A stretch of DNA of 64,000 bases from Pseudomonadota bacterium (GCA_021323945.1 JAJPKA010000020.1:620001-684000); one strand, 5' to 3'. Positions 17,796-27,426 are shown, counted from the first letter of the stretch. Notes: a model not told the origin generated them from the letters alone. Made by a program: numbers and translations.

Positions 17796-19562
17796 ATGGC
17801 TGAGTACGATCTTCTCATTAAGAATGGCACGATTGTTGACGGCACCCGAATACCGGCTTATCGCGGCGATATCGGCATCCGCAATGGCCGAATCGTCGCG
17901 ATGGGTAACTTAACCGAAAGTGCCACGCGGACGATCGATGCGACCGGAATGATTGTGGCCCCAGGCTTTATCGACATCCACACCCACTATGATGCCGCGC
18001 TGAGCGGCGGCACCAAATGGGACCCCTACGCATCTTTGTCTGGATGGCACGGCGTAACGACAGTCGCAATCGGCAACTGTGGCTTCGGATTCGCTCCAGT
18101 TAAGCCCGAAGATCGAGAACGCGCCATGCGGCGCATGGAGCGGACGGAGTCAATCCCACTTTCCTGCATGCAGGCCGGCATGCGCTGGGACTGGGTCACC
18201 TTTCCTGAATTCCTCGATAGCTTGGAACGGGGAGGGCTGGGAGTCAACGCTGCATCATTGGTGCCCTATTCACCCCTGCGCGCGTTCGTACTGGGCAACG
18301 AAGCTGCCCGTGATCCGAATTACAAGGTGACTGAAGAGCAGCTGCAGCAGATGAAGAATCTGCTGCGGGAAGGGTTGCGCGCCGGAGGTTTTGGTTTTTC
18401 GGCGACGTGGAGTATGGCCAACCGTGATTACGACGGTGGCTATCTACCCACCCATGTAGCACCGCGCGAAGAATTCCTGGAGATGGCCAAAGTGATGCGG
18501 GAATTCAATCGCGGCGCAATCGAATGGACCATGGGCCGCTCTTTGCAGAAACTCGGTCACGACTTCCTGATAGAGCTGGCCCAAACCAGCGGGCGTCCAG
18601 TCAACTGGAACGCGATTATCTACGATCCAACGCACCCCGACAGCTGGAAAAAGGAATTGGCTTGGGCGGAAAAAGCCTACAAACAAGCGGTTGTGCTTCC
18701 AGTCAACATTTGCCTGCCAATCGAATTCGAGTTCACCCTGCAAAGTATTGGCATTTTTGACAATTTGCCCGCCTGGAATGAGGCGACCGTTGGTACCTTC
18801 GAAGAGCGCAAGGCGAAGCTTGCCGATCCCGCTCGACGACCTGCATTGAGGGCGGATATGGACCGTGCCCGCTCCGTATTGCCACAAGCGGGTGAGGGGC
18901 GCACTGACGGTGAAGCAGGTCAAATCCAGATGTTCCGTTGGAACGAGACCTTTATCGATGACGTTTACCTGGAGAAGAACAAGCATTTAAAAGGGCGCTC
19001 GATCGCCGACTTGGCCAGGGAATTGAATAAACATCCGGTTGACGCACTGCTCGACCTCGCGGTCGAGGAGGACCTGAAAACCGAATTCAATATGCAGGGC
19101 CTCATTAACAACAACGAAGAGGCAGTCGCTGAAATCATCAAACATCCTTTAACCATCCTGGGTGCCTCCGACGGTGGCGCACATACGAAATTCCTGACCA
19201 CTGGGCGCTATCCGACTCACTTCCTGGCGCACTGGGTGCGTGACAAGCAGGTGATGACGCTGGAGGAAGCTCATTGGCGGCTTTCGACGATGGTTGGGTG
19301 GGCCATCGGTATCCGCGACCGTGGCTGGCTGCGAGAGGGCATGCCCGCTGATATCGTAGTGTATGACTTGGAGAAACTGGCAGTTAAGCCGATGGAGACG
19401 GTTCGCGATCTGCCCGACGGCGATTGGCGCCGCGTTCAGAGGGCCGAAGGGTACCGGTTTATCATCGTCAACGGCCAGATCACGTTCGAGGACAACGTGT
19501 GCACTCATGCGTTGCCGGGCAAGATGTTGCGCAGCTACGACCAGGCACCTGCGGTGGCATGA
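17796..19562 (+). CDS. N-acyl-D-amino-acid deacylase family amidohydrolase
   Basis: A metal-dependent hydrolase of 588 residues in the D-aminoacylase branch of the amidohydrolase superfamily. The N-terminal beta-sandwich (DLLIKNGTIVDG) leads to GFIDIHTHYDA with His62 and His64; the C-terminal part has GASDGGAH, with a likely metal Asp, and DIVVYDLEKL of the second sandwich. Substrates of relatives include N-acyl-D-amino acids and other amides, so the exact substrate is open. The ATG at 17796 follows an AAAGGA site. A strong terminator follows. Confidence 0.88.
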   Translation: MAEYDLLIKNGTIVDGTRIPAYRGDIGIRNGRIVAMGNLTESATRTIDATGMIVAPGFIDIHTHYDAALSGGTKWDPYASLSGWHGVTTVAIGNCGFGFAPVKPEDRERAMRRMERTESIPLSCMQAGMRWDWVTFPEFLDSLERGGLGVNAASLVPYSPLRAFVLGNEAARDPNYKVTEEQLQQMKNLLREGLRAGGFGFSATWSMANRDYDGGYLPTHVAPREEFLEMAKVMREFNRGAIEWTMGRSLQKLGHDFLIELAQTSGRPVNWNAIIYDPTHPDSWKKELAWAEKAYKQAVVLPVNICLPIEFEFTLQSIGIFDNLPAWNEATVGTFEERKAKLADPARRPALRADMDRARSVLPQAGEGRTDGEAGQIQMFRWNETFIDDVYLEKNKHLKGRSIADLARELNKHPVDALLDLAVEEDLKTEFNMQGLINNNEEAVAEIIKHPLTILGASDGGAHTKFLTTGRYPTHFLAHWVRDKQVMTLEEAHWRLSTMVGWAIGIRDRGWLREGMPADIVVYDLEKLAVKPMETVRDLPDGDWRRVQRAEGYRFIIVNGQITFEDNVCTHALPGKMLRSYDQAPAVA

Positions 19563-20311
19563 AGTTTTAAGCTGAAGCGTCGGATGAGGGCGGCCGGCCG
19601 AGGGGCCGGCCGCTTGTTTGTTAATCGATACCATCTGTGCCCTCATCGATTGTTGCAGTCATGATGCCTGGGCGGCCGCGTACGACGCGGTTCTCACAAG
19701 TAAACCGATCATCAAGCCAAAAGTCACAATAGCTTGGGCATAGGGTCGCGCCGACGAAAGAGTTTCTCGCCGTGATTAACGGCGTCCGGCAGCGTTTTCG
19801 GCTCACGTGAGATTTAGCGCTGATAATCCGACTTGAAGAGCGCGCTGCCTGTCGGCAAAAGAAACGAGGCTTGTCTTTATCCCTATCAACGGCTGCTTAT
19901 CGTGCTTAGCGACTATCAACCGGACCAACTCCTTATCCCGGAGAGCCCGCTCTCGACAATTTTCGCGGAACTGTCAGGGCCATCCGAGTTGTGTTCCCAC
20001 GCAGCGCAATTCAGGCGGAAGTCTTAAGGTTGACCGACTGCTAATTAGTGCGGTCGGACTTATCGAGGAGGGAGGGTACTGCATATTCTGCTCGAGGCGA
20101 CCCACTCGACCGGCAGATTGAGCCTATGGCCGATGACGACTGGTGGGTCAGGTTACCGACGGATCGGAAAGTGAGGCCCGGGATCGGCGCTGCTGCTAGC
20201 TTACCTGTGGCGCATGCGAGGAGGCGCTCAGACTGGGCAAGAGATTCGACGCACTGCCCGCATGCTGCTCCCACCGGCATTTATCTTGGGCTGTATTGGA
20301 TTAAGTCGACG
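19563..20311. other. Intergenic stretch between convergent genes
   Basis: 749 nt between the amidohydrolase and the AsmA-like gene, which end towards each other. Apart from the terminator at 19590-19622 no feature is recognised. Open frames here (for example 19833-20027 and 20048-20350 plus) lack family character and ribosome binding sites. It may be decayed sequence. Confidence 0.5.
19590..19622 (+). terminator. Rho-independent terminator after the amidohydrolase
   Basis: A perfect 10-bp stem (GCGGCCGGCC / GGCCGGCCGC, 19590-19599 and 19604-19613) with a 4-nt loop is followed by TTGTTTGTT. It lies 28 nt beyond the stop codon. Confidence 0.8.
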
Positions 20312-22738
20312 TTATCTGAACAGACCTTTAAGTTGGTTCAAGGGATTTAACTTGGTTCCGCCACCTATAAGACCGCCCAGCCCACCACCACCTCTTTTGC
20401 CTAGTAACTTTCCCACCTCGCGCTGCGCTGCGTGGGTCGCCGCCCGCTGGGCCAACACTGTAACGTTGGGAAGTATTAAAGGCTTCGGCAACTGGCCGAC
20501 AATCCGAAGTGGAATTTCGATGCGATTGTCGGGACGCGCAATGTAGGCGACGTTGTGCTTGGCCGTTATCAGCTCAGTGCTTAAAGCCTGCGACAGAACA
20601 ATCCGTGCTGCCAGGTCGATATTTTTGTCCATGTCGAACCATCCATCGCCCAACAAGGAGTAATCGGCAGCTGCAACGTTGAGATCATGGGTCACAAGCC
20701 GGGGGCCCTGAAGCACGAAAGTGAAAGTGGCATTCTGAATGTCGGTGTCGCTTGAACGAAACAGCTCCGGATGGCGGGCGACGACGCTGGCCGGGACCAG
20801 GGCTCCAATCCCCGGCAGGTTGTCAACTTTTTGTAATGCTTGGCCGACGACGTTGATCCCCAGGAGCCGGCCCTGCGTCAGGACTGCGCCTCCAGTCCCG
20901 TGCAGTGTCGGCTTGATTTGATCAAAGCCTCGTCCTGCACCTCCAATCTGGGCGTTGCCGGTCAAAGAGCCACGAAGGATATTGGCAGCTTGCGACCTCT
21001 GGGAGGCCAGGACTTCCCGCACGTTTAGGTGGGCCGCGGTCAGCCTAAGATTGAAACTCCGGTCTCCGCCTGCACTGGCAACTCCGGATGCTGCAACTGC
21101 ACCTTGGAAGGCGTTGAGCTTCAGCGAACTTATCGTAAACTGGCTGCCGTCATAAATGGCCTCGAGGTTGAGGTTCTGGTACGGCATTCCCGCGGCCATT
21201 CCTGACCCCGAGGTCAGATTGCTGGTGGCATAGACCGCGCCTCGAGATCCTCGATTCACATTACCAGTTATTGCGAGCTGGTTAAGATGCTCGCCCATGG
21301 CTCTGCGACTAGGCACCAGCTCTCCGATATTCACAATGGCTGCATTCAATCGATAGCTTGCACGCAACGGCCGCAGAGACTGCGCTATGGCTTCGAGGCG
21401 GGCGGGGTTCGTGCCAAGCCTGAAGGAAATCGGTCCGAGCTTGGCGCTGTTACCGGCCATCTGGATGTTACCGCTCAAGGCTCCGATTGGGGGAATAGTG
21501 CTGCCTGGTAACCGAGCGTTCACATTGGCCAAGGTTACGGTTCCGTCGGCAGCCGGCTGATGATCAGCGAGCCGCAGGGTGCTATGGATCTCGGCACTGC
21601 CAGTGAGATTGTACGGTGCTAAGGGCGTCAAGACTTTTCCCAGAGGGCCCAAGTCAAAGTTGTTAGTGTCGATCCGAGCCGCATAATGGTGGGGCTCGAC
21701 CACCACATCGGAAGCGTGGGCGCGCAACGAGGCCAGCACGAGCTCGGCGTGTTCAAGTCTTAATGTATGGCCCGCGCGCGAAGCAGTGGCTGCGAATTTA
21801 AACGGTACGTTAGCGGCCTTGCTGAGCATGGCATCATAGTTCACCTGATTATCGGTAAAATCGGTGCTTACGGCGACTATTGGGGCGTCGGAGGAGCCTG
21901 TGACCTTTAACTCGACTGTTATCGGTTGAGGAATCGAAAGCGCGGACGGGATGGCACGGACCAGTTGCGGTACGGCCTGCAACTGAGCAATGGTGACGGG
22001 TCCGATTGTGACGTTAAGGTCGATCGGTACCGAGGTGGTCTGAATCCTGCCCTCGTGCATTAAGGGGCCGACCTTGCCTGAGACCGTCAAATCCTGCTGG
22101 TTACCCATCACGGCAAGCGACATCGCTAAGTCAAACGGCGCATTGACTCCAAAGTTATCGATCGCGAGATTCAAATCGCTAACCTTGAGTGGAACGGCGC
22201 CACTTTGGCGGTCAGCATATAAGACAGTTCCGTGATCAATCCTCAGACTGCCGACAGTCAACGCCGCAAGGCTTGCCGCATTGTTGGTTTTTTCTTGAGG
22301 GAGAGAGGCAGAGGGCTGCGCCGCGTGCGCTTTCCCGCCGATGGTCGAAAAATTGAGCGTGCCACCGCTGCTACGGATGATCCGCAATTGCGGTTGGTCG
22401 ATTTCGAGCTTGGTTACCTTGACTGACCGTGAAAGCAGCGGCAGTAACTTGACATCTACGTCGACGCCCGCTGCCTCGAGAAAGGGGAGTTGCGAAAAGC
22501 TGGGATCGTCGCCGACGGTGACTCCGCGGACCGCTACCTTTACTCCCCAGCCCAGGCTCGCTTTGATATTTTGAATCTGGACGGGACGACCCAAGGCGGA
22601 GCTGGCCCGGGCCACGATGTAGCCTCGATTGGCGGCAATGATCGAATTCAGATTGAAGTAGGCATAAGCAAGTATCGCGATGATTGCCAGGATTACTACT
22701 CCGACGATCGCACCGAGTATAGTCAGCCATCGGCCCAT
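20312..22738 (-). CDS. AsmA family protein
   Basis: An 808-residue envelope protein. One N-terminal membrane helix (about 5-28) anchors a large periplasmic region of repeated beta strands, with the AsmA N-terminal pattern (GRPVQIQNIKASLGWG, then PLLSRSVKVTKLEIDQPQL). AsmA-like proteins are thought to bridge the periplasm and move phospholipids to the outer membrane, so this supports a Gram-negative cell plan. The C-terminus ends in a Gly-rich, basic tail. Confidence 0.85.
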   Translation of the reverse strand: MGRWLTILGAIVGVVILAIIAILAYAYFNLNSIIAANRGYIVARASSALGRPVQIQNIKASLGWGVKVAVRGVTVGDDPSFSQLPFLEAAGVDVDVKLLPLLSRSVKVTKLEIDQPQLRIIRSSGGTLNFSTIGGKAHAAQPSASLPQEKTNNAASLAALTVGSLRIDHGTVLYADRQSGAVPLKVSDLNLAIDNFGVNAPFDLAMSLAVMGNQQDLTVSGKVGPLMHEGRIQTTSVPIDLNVTIGPVTIAQLQAVPQLVRAIPSALSIPQPITVELKVTGSSDAPIVAVSTDFTDNQVNYDAMLSKAANVPFKFAATASRAGHTLRLEHAELVLASLRAHASDVVVEPHHYAARIDTNNFDLGPLGKVLTPLAPYNLTGSAEIHSTLRLADHQPAADGTVTLANVNARLPGSTIPPIGALSGNIQMAGNSAKLGPISFRLGTNPARLEAIAQSLRPLRASYRLNAAIVNIGELVPSRRAMGEHLNQLAITGNVNRGSRGAVYATSNLTSGSGMAAGMPYQNLNLEAIYDGSQFTISSLKLNAFQGAVAASGVASAGGDRSFNLRLTAAHLNVREVLASQRSQAANILRGSLTGNAQIGGAGRGFDQIKPTLHGTGGAVLTQGRLLGINVVGQALQKVDNLPGIGALVPASVVARHPELFRSSDTDIQNATFTFVLQGPRLVTHDLNVAAADYSLLGDGWFDMDKNIDLAARIVLSQALSTELITAKHNVAYIARPDNRIEIPLRIVGQLPKPLILPNVTVLAQRAATHAAQREVGKLLGKRGGGGLGGLIGGGTKLNPLNQLKGLFR

Positions 22739-22756
22739 CGAGTGAGTGCTCCCTGC

Positions 22757-23956
22757 CTAAATGACCCGAGTGATATTACCTTCCAGCCCCAGCAAAGCGC
22801 GGCCATAGATTTCAAGACCGGTTGCAGCGATCAGTGCTGAATGGCGTCCGGCAACGTTGACATCCCGCCAGTAGCGCTGCACGGAATTTGATTCCTTGAA
22901 AGCAGAGCCGCCCGCGATCGACACCAACAAATTGACTGCTTCGCACGCTGCACGGGCTGCGTATCCGCAGTCCGCCCGCAGCCGCGCGCGGGTCAGATAG
23001 TCGGGTTGCACCCCGGCGCCAGCGCGATCCACGTCGCTGGCCGCGCGAAAAATATGGAACCGTGCTGTATCGATCATCATCGCTGCGTCCGCAATGTGAT
23101 GCTGGACGACCGCTGAGTCAGCACGACGATGATAAACCGTGTATTTAATCCCGCGCTGATGCGTGCCGCTCATTACCGCCTCGAGAGCTCCTTCCGCTGC
23201 GCCGAGTACCGGTCCAATCAGGACTAAAACGAGTACCGACATGAGCGGCCAATAATCACACGGTTCGGGTTCATAGCGCGAAGCCCAATCACTGTCGGCG
23301 TGTTCACCCCGTAGGGACATGAGCCGATGTTGCGGGACGAACAAATTTTCAGCGACTACAGTGTGGCTCCCCGTACCTTTCATGCCAGCGGCAAACCAGG
23401 TGTCCTCGATTGTGAGATCGGACATTGGGATAAAGGCCCATCCTGACTCATCGGTTTTTACGCCGTCTTTGAGGATAGGAACTCCACAAATACACCAATT
23501 GGAATGAAGGCAGCCCGAGGTAAAATCCCAACGACCGCTGACGATGACCCCTCCTTGGGTCGGCTGAATTTGACAGGAAGGCATTAATCCGCCGCATAGT
23601 CGAGGTCTAGCAGTATCTCGGAAGATATCTTCTTGTAGACGATGCGAAGAGCGAGTCGCGAACCATGACGAAACGTTCATTAAGGTCTGGACCCATGAAG
23701 TTGAAGGACAGCCCTTGGCCAGTTCTGCAGAGACGCGAAGCATGGTTTCCATTGATACTGCCCTCCCACCAAACCGCCTGGGCAGCAACAGTTCGAATAG
23801 ACCCGCAGCTTCCAAGGCTTCGATGACCTCGTCCGGAATCCGGCGTTCGGCTTCCGAGCGGGCAGCATGCTCAACCAGCAGTGGCCGCAAGGCTATGGCT
23901 CGTTGGATGAACTCCTCTTGGTGATACACGTGCGGTGCCTTTGTCGCGTCGGTCAC
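22757..23956 (-). CDS. Acyl-CoA dehydrogenase-fold flavin monooxygenase (HsaA/group D type)
   Basis: A 399-residue protein with the acyl-CoA dehydrogenase fold but the sequence style of reduced-flavin-dependent hydroxylases (HsaA, HpaB-C2, dibenzothiophene-type): VIEALEAAGLFELLLPRRFGG, SGRWDFTSGC, WFAAGMKGTGSH, and a C-terminal YWRDVNVAGRHSAL. Such enzymes hydroxylate aromatic or steroid rings using FMNH2 from a separate reductase; a flavin reductase-like gene lies at 34875. No CoA-dehydrogenase catalytic Glu was assigned. Substrate unknown. Confidence 0.82.
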   Translation of the reverse strand: MTDATKAPHVYHQEEFIQRAIALRPLLVEHAARSEAERRIPDEVIEALEAAGLFELLLPRRFGGRAVSMETMLRVSAELAKGCPSTSWVQTLMNVSSWFATRSSHRLQEDIFRDTARPRLCGGLMPSCQIQPTQGGVIVSGRWDFTSGCLHSNWCICGVPILKDGVKTDESGWAFIPMSDLTIEDTWFAAGMKGTGSHTVVAENLFVPQHRLMSLRGEHADSDWASRYEPEPCDYWPLMSVLVLVLIGPVLGAAEGALEAVMSGTHQRGIKYTVYHRRADSAVVQHHIADAAMMIDTARFHIFRAASDVDRAGAGVQPDYLTRARLRADCGYAARAACEAVNLLVSIAGGSAFKESNSVQRYWRDVNVAGRHSALIAATGLEIYGRALLGLEGNITRVI

Positions 23957-24082
23957 AATCCTGCTAATTCAAATGCGCTTTAGATTATCAGAGGCTGTCC
24001 CTGGCCGCGTTTATTCAAGTTAGCAACCCAACTAAACTTCCCCTTGAGAAATCCGCAAATTTTGTCCAATAACGGCAATTAT

Positions 24083-24358
24083 ATGTATTTCATTCTCTTA
24101 TACGAAGTCGTGGATAATTTCGTTGCTCGTCGCGCGCCATTTCGCGCGGACCATCTGAGGCTGCTCGAGGAGGCCCATCAACGTGGCGAGCTGGTGATGG
24201 CGGGGGCTTTTTCCGATCCAGTCGATGGCGCCGCGCTGGTCTTCCGATCCGAAGATCCCGGGGTCGCGCGGCGCTTCGCTGAAAATGACCCTTACGTCAC
24301 AAACGGCTTGGTAACCAATTGGCGAGTTCGGGGCTGGACCGTGGTGGTCGGTGGCTGA
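24083..24358 (+). CDS. YciI-like protein
   Basis: A 91-residue protein of the YciI family (dimeric ferredoxin-like fold). It has the opening MYFILLYEVVDN, a conserved His in RADHLRLLEEAHQRGELVMAG, and PYVTNGLVTNWRVRGW near the end. The ATG at 24083 gives the normal family N-terminus; an upstream TTG at 24044 would add 13 residues without match. Relatives are often found beside catabolic or dehalogenation genes; the role here is unknown. Confidence 0.82.
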   Translation: MYFILLYEVVDNFVARRAPFRADHLRLLEEAHQRGELVMAGAFSDPVDGAALVFRSEDPGVARRFAENDPYVTNGLVTNWRVRGWTVVVGG

Positions 24359-24424
24359 ATCTCTCGCTGACTGCTCTACCGTAAGTCAGCGGTGGCCAAT
24401 ACCGCGAATCGCCTATCGAGCTGA

Positions 24425-25174
24425 TCACAGGTCCGTCTTGAGCACGGCAGCCATTGCTTCTCTCAGGCTGCGCGTCGCAGTGCGCAGGTTCCACAGCAAT
24501 CGCACTGACGCGATTGCGAGACGGGGTTGGGTCATCAAAGCTCCGGCGACTGTGAACGGCTTTATCGGACCATTCTCATCCCCGAGGTAGGGAGTCACAA
24601 TCTCCTCACTTGCGGTATCCATGATGGTGCGCAAACAGAGGAAGGGCAAGCCACGACTGGTGGCTTCCAAGGCGATAATCGCGCTTTCCATGTCCACGGC
24701 AATTGCGCCCAATGCTTCATAAGCGCGCTTCTTATCCGCGGCTTTGGCGATCACCTGTGACGAAGTCAAAATCGGTCCAATGACAAATGGGGCGGGTGCG
24801 GCGCCGAGCGCCGCACCCGCCCGTTCACGACAATGGACTGGCGCCTCGATTTCCGTGTCGAGTTCGAATTCGTCATCGCGCCGAAGCATTAGGCGGTCGG
24901 CTACTACGACTCGACCGATTGGTAGCGCGGCATCCAGCGCGCCGGCTACACCCGTAGTTACCATCCATTGAACGTCTTTGAAACAATCGAAAGCCAGCCT
25001 GGCCGCCTGACGCGCTCGCCGGGTTCCGATACCAGTAGCGATGAGCGCCACTTGGGACCCGCCGACAAATCCCTGAAAGCCCCGCAACCCGCGCCGCGTA
25101 AGCGGCTGGATGTCGCTCAGCAGCTGTCGAAGGGAACCAAGTTCAGCGCCAAAAGCGCAGAAGACGAGGATCAC
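24425..25174 (-). CDS. Nucleoside phosphorylase-superfamily protein, HpnG-like (hopanoid-associated phosphorylase)
   Basis: A 249-residue protein of the PNP/MTA-SAH nucleosidase superfamily. It has the GVAGALD loop, VDMESAIIALEA with the ribose-contacting Met-Glu, and FLCLRTIMD with the base-site Asp. Its C-terminal tail (QPRLAIASVRLLWNLRTATRSL) resembles HpnG, which removes adenine from adenosylhopane. The start is GTG (25172-25174). A perfect 15-bp inverted repeat lies inside the gene. No hpnH or squalene cyclase is in the window, so a hopanoid role is inferred from sequence only. Confidence 0.72.
   Translation of the reverse strand: MILVFCAFGAELGSLRQLLSDIQPLTRRGLRGFQGFVGGSQVALIATGIGTRRARQAARLAFDCFKDVQWMVTTGVAGALDAALPIGRVVVADRLMLRRDDEFELDTEIEAPVHCRERAGAALGAAPAPFVIGPILTSSQVIAKAADKKRAYEALGAIAVDMESAIIALEATSRGLPFLCLRTIMDTASEEIVTPYLGDENGPIKPFTVAGALMTQPRLAIASVRLLWNLRTATRSLREAMAAVLKTDL
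24790..24822. repeat. Perfect 15-bp inverted repeat inside the HpnG-like gene
   Basis: GGGCGGGTGCGGCGC (24790-24804) is followed by CGA and its exact reverse complement (24808-24822). In the gene's frame it encodes an Ala/Gly/Pro-rich loop (RAGAALGAAPAP). It could form a very stable hairpin in mRNA. Confidence 0.85.
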
Positions 25175-25270
25175 GACTCAGTCGAATTCATCGATTTGGA
25201 CCTAACCCCTCCCACGGCTTCTTCGCTTGCCCACTTGGGCGCTGTTGACCGGTGGTGGATAGCCGCGTGC

Positions 25271-26065
25271 TCAGCACCCTTTGAATACTGGAGGTCGTTT
25301 GGCCAGGAAGGCCGCGATTCCTTCGCGGCTATCTTCACTACGCGATACCTCGGCGATAGCTTCGGTTTCATGTTCCATCTGTTCCGCCAGTGTGGCATTC
25401 GCACTAGCATACAGTAGACGTTTGACCGCGCCATAGGACCGGGTGGCTCCGGCAGCGAGTTCAACCGCGAGGTTCTGTGCCTGGACGACTACTTCAGAGT
25501 CTGGCACGACACGGGTCACGATGCCCCATGACGCGGCTTCATGAGCCGTGATCGTTCGATTGGTCAGGGCCAACTCCATGGTACGACGTAGCCCGATGAG
25601 GCGTGGCAAGAAGTACGTGGAAGAACCATCAGGTGACAGTCCCACTCGTGTATAGGCGAGTGTAAAGCGGGTTGACTCACCGGCAATCACCAGGTCACCG
25701 GCCGCCGCCAGGCTCATCCCAGCCCCACCAGCGTTGCCGTTTACCGCAATTACGAGTGGGGCGTCGGCTCGGGCGAACAAGTAAACTGCCCGGTGCAGGT
25801 GAAATGTCACTTGCTTCAACAAGCCCGGTAGGTCAGCGGGCGCGCACGCCGCAAAGCTTCTCAAGTCACCTCCGCCGCAAAATAGCCGGCCAGCACCGGT
25901 CAGCATAACTGCCCGTATCGCTCGATCCTGATCGCACATCAATGCGGCCTGCTCAAGCTCCCGCGCGAGCTCCAAGTTGATCGCATTGGCGGCTTCGGGG
26001 CGATTGAGCGTCAGGTAGGCCACATGGTCGCGCACTTCTACAATCAGATGGCGAAAGTCAGTCAT
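25271..26065 (-). CDS. Enoyl-CoA hydratase/isomerase family protein (PaaG-like)
   Basis: A 264-residue crotonase-fold protein. It has LNRPEAANAIN, the oxyanion-hole segment FCGGGDLRSF, and VNGNAGGAGMSLAAAGDLVIA. The acid region reads VGLSPDGSSTYFLPRLIG, the pattern of PaaG-like isomerases, with Asp where classical hydratases place Glu. It should act on an unsaturated acyl-CoA in beta-oxidation or ring-cleavage degradation. The phosphorylase gene follows 96 nt downstream on the same strand. Confidence 0.88.
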   Translation of the reverse strand: MTDFRHLIVEVRDHVAYLTLNRPEAANAINLELARELEQAALMCDQDRAIRAVMLTGAGRLFCGGGDLRSFAACAPADLPGLLKQVTFHLHRAVYLFARADAPLVIAVNGNAGGAGMSLAAAGDLVIAGESTRFTLAYTRVGLSPDGSSTYFLPRLIGLRRTMELALTNRTITAHEAASWGIVTRVVPDSEVVVQAQNLAVELAAGATRSYGAVKRLLYASANATLAEQMEHETEAIAEVSRSEDSREGIAAFLAKRPPVFKGC

Positions 26066-26412
26066 AAGAAACTCCTATCCAGGTAAAGCCAGTTGCTTCA
26101 GCATACCGAGTTTAGCCAACAATCAGGTTGAAGCCGAAAGGGGTAGCCAAAAGGCGTGGTTTGGTTGCGGGTGCTAGGAGCCCGCATACGCGATTTCTGC
26201 CGAGCAGCTAAAGCCAGGCACCGAAGGAGCGAGCTAGTTCAACCGTTAGACATGCGTTTTGAGAACAACCATCGCGCATCGATGATCCGTTTGCGCCCGG
26301 ATAGTCGGTCGAGTCAGTCACATGTGTAATTTGATTTACAATCGTCACGTTAGTGCGAGACCAGACCTCGCTCGCTCAGTAAGGGAATCGGATTTTTCAA
26401 AGCACAAAGACT

Positions 26413-26429
26413 TTGGCATCTCTGTTGCG
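26413..26429 (+). promoter_or_regulatory. Sigma-54-like promoter element, rightward
   Basis: TTGGC (26413-26417), ATCTCTG, TTGC (26425-26428) has the correct GG-N10-GC spacing. It points towards the DUF1328 gene, but 395 nt separate them, so an unannotated transcript is possible. Confidence 0.35.
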
Positions 26430-26634
26430 ACATCAACGCTCAACTTGGAGGTTGCGAGGATTCATTTCTGACGCCCGAGCAACTTTCAAAACGGATCAAA
26501 CTTGAGTGCCGTTGGAACGGTCAAAAGGCGAAAATTGGATTACATGAGATTAATTCAGTTTAAGATCAGATAAAAGCCAAGCCCTTCACTGATTCGTGAA
26601 CAGGCGACCAGGCAGCTGCCGGAAGACAGCTTAT

Positions 26635-26651
26635 CGCAAGGTAAAAGCCAG
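26635..26651 (-). promoter_or_regulatory. Sigma-54-like promoter element, leftward
   Basis: On the minus strand CTGGC, TTTTACC, TTGC (core 26636-26650) has the correct spacing and points towards the enoyl-CoA hydratase gene 570 nt away. Context support is weak. Confidence 0.3.
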
Positions 26652-26822
26652 CGTTCGGGTACCAATCGTTGTATTAGCGGAAAGTCGCTGTCAGGACCGA
26701 GCAATGTGAGACTGCTCGGCGCAAAGCTTCATTCCGCCAGTTGGTTATTGGGTTCCCCTATTCGACAGCAACAATTGTCCGGGCTTTCCGACGGACACCA
26801 ACCCATAAGGAGAAACGACAAT

Positions 26823-26984
26823 ATGTTATATTGGACACTAGTTTTTTTACTGATCGCGATAGTAGCTGGCGCGCTTGGTTTTTTCGGCATCGCCGGGACG
26901 GCTGCCGCGATCGCGAAAGTACTCTTCTTTATCTTCCTGGTCCTTTTCATTGTGAGTTTGGTTGCCGGAAGAAGAGTAGTCTGA
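26823..26984 (+). CDS. DUF1328 (YtjA-like) small membrane protein
   Basis: A 53-residue protein of two hydrophobic helices: [20 protein letters not shown], then an [20 protein letters not shown] stretch, ending VAGRRVV. This is the typical size and pattern of the DUF1328/YtjA family, usually linked to envelope or general stress. The ATG at 26823 has AAGGAG (26808-26813) upstream; an open frame further upstream is not needed. Confidence 0.85.
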   Translation: MLYWTLVFLLIAIVAGALGFFGIAGTAAAIAKVLFFIFLVLFIVSLVAGRRVV

Positions 26985-27426
26985 GGCGGAAGAGCAATGA
27001 CTTCCAGATAGAAATCGCTATGACCTGAACAATCAGTGCTTGTAAGTTGCGGTCGCGCTGCGCTCTGTCAACTCAGATCGCAGCGCGAACTGCGCTTCAA
27101 ACTGTTGTCCGCGCCCTGTCATCGGTTCCAAGATCGCCTGCCATCTCGTTGACTAACAAATCGAGGTGTTTGTGCGACGACTCAAGGTCGTTAAGCGCCC
27201 CCATCTTTACGGCCTGTGAGTAGAGCTGATCGGCCCAAGCTGGGGGCGGGAATGAACGTGTGCGAAGAAGAGGCCGGCCCTGTACTCTTTTCGTCTCGAT
27301 CAGGGTCAAATAGCATAGCGACTGGATATCTGGTTGCACTTTGACGGCCTCAGCGCCAAACATCCTCGCGCGTATATACCTTTGCGTTCGAGTCCTCCAC
27401 AGCAGCAGCCCAGCAACAATATCTCA
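26985..27426. other. Intergenic stretch without a recognisable gene
   Basis: 442 nt between DUF1328 and the YqjE-like gene, which converge. An 88-codon frame on the minus strand (27097-27363) has no family character. No hairpin with a T-tract was noticed. Confidence 0.4.

Larger units (their letters stand above)
26066..26822. other. Long gene-poor stretch with two sigma-54-like sites
   Basis: 757 nt between divergent genes. It contains two TGGC-N7-TTGC elements, one per strand (see 26413 and 26635). A reading frame from 26354 to the TAA at 26561-26563 has protein-like composition (for example TPEQLSKRIKLECRWNGQ) but no in-frame ATG, GTG or TTG, so at most it is a gene remnant. No RNA gene is recognised. 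Confidence 0.5.

Noticed and set aside
20048-20350. 100-codon frame in the 19563-20311 gap
   Set aside because: Runs into the end of the AsmA-like gene on the other strand and has no protein character.
27097-27363. 88-codon frame on the minus strand
   Set aside because: No family pattern and no ribosome binding site seen; could not be supported.
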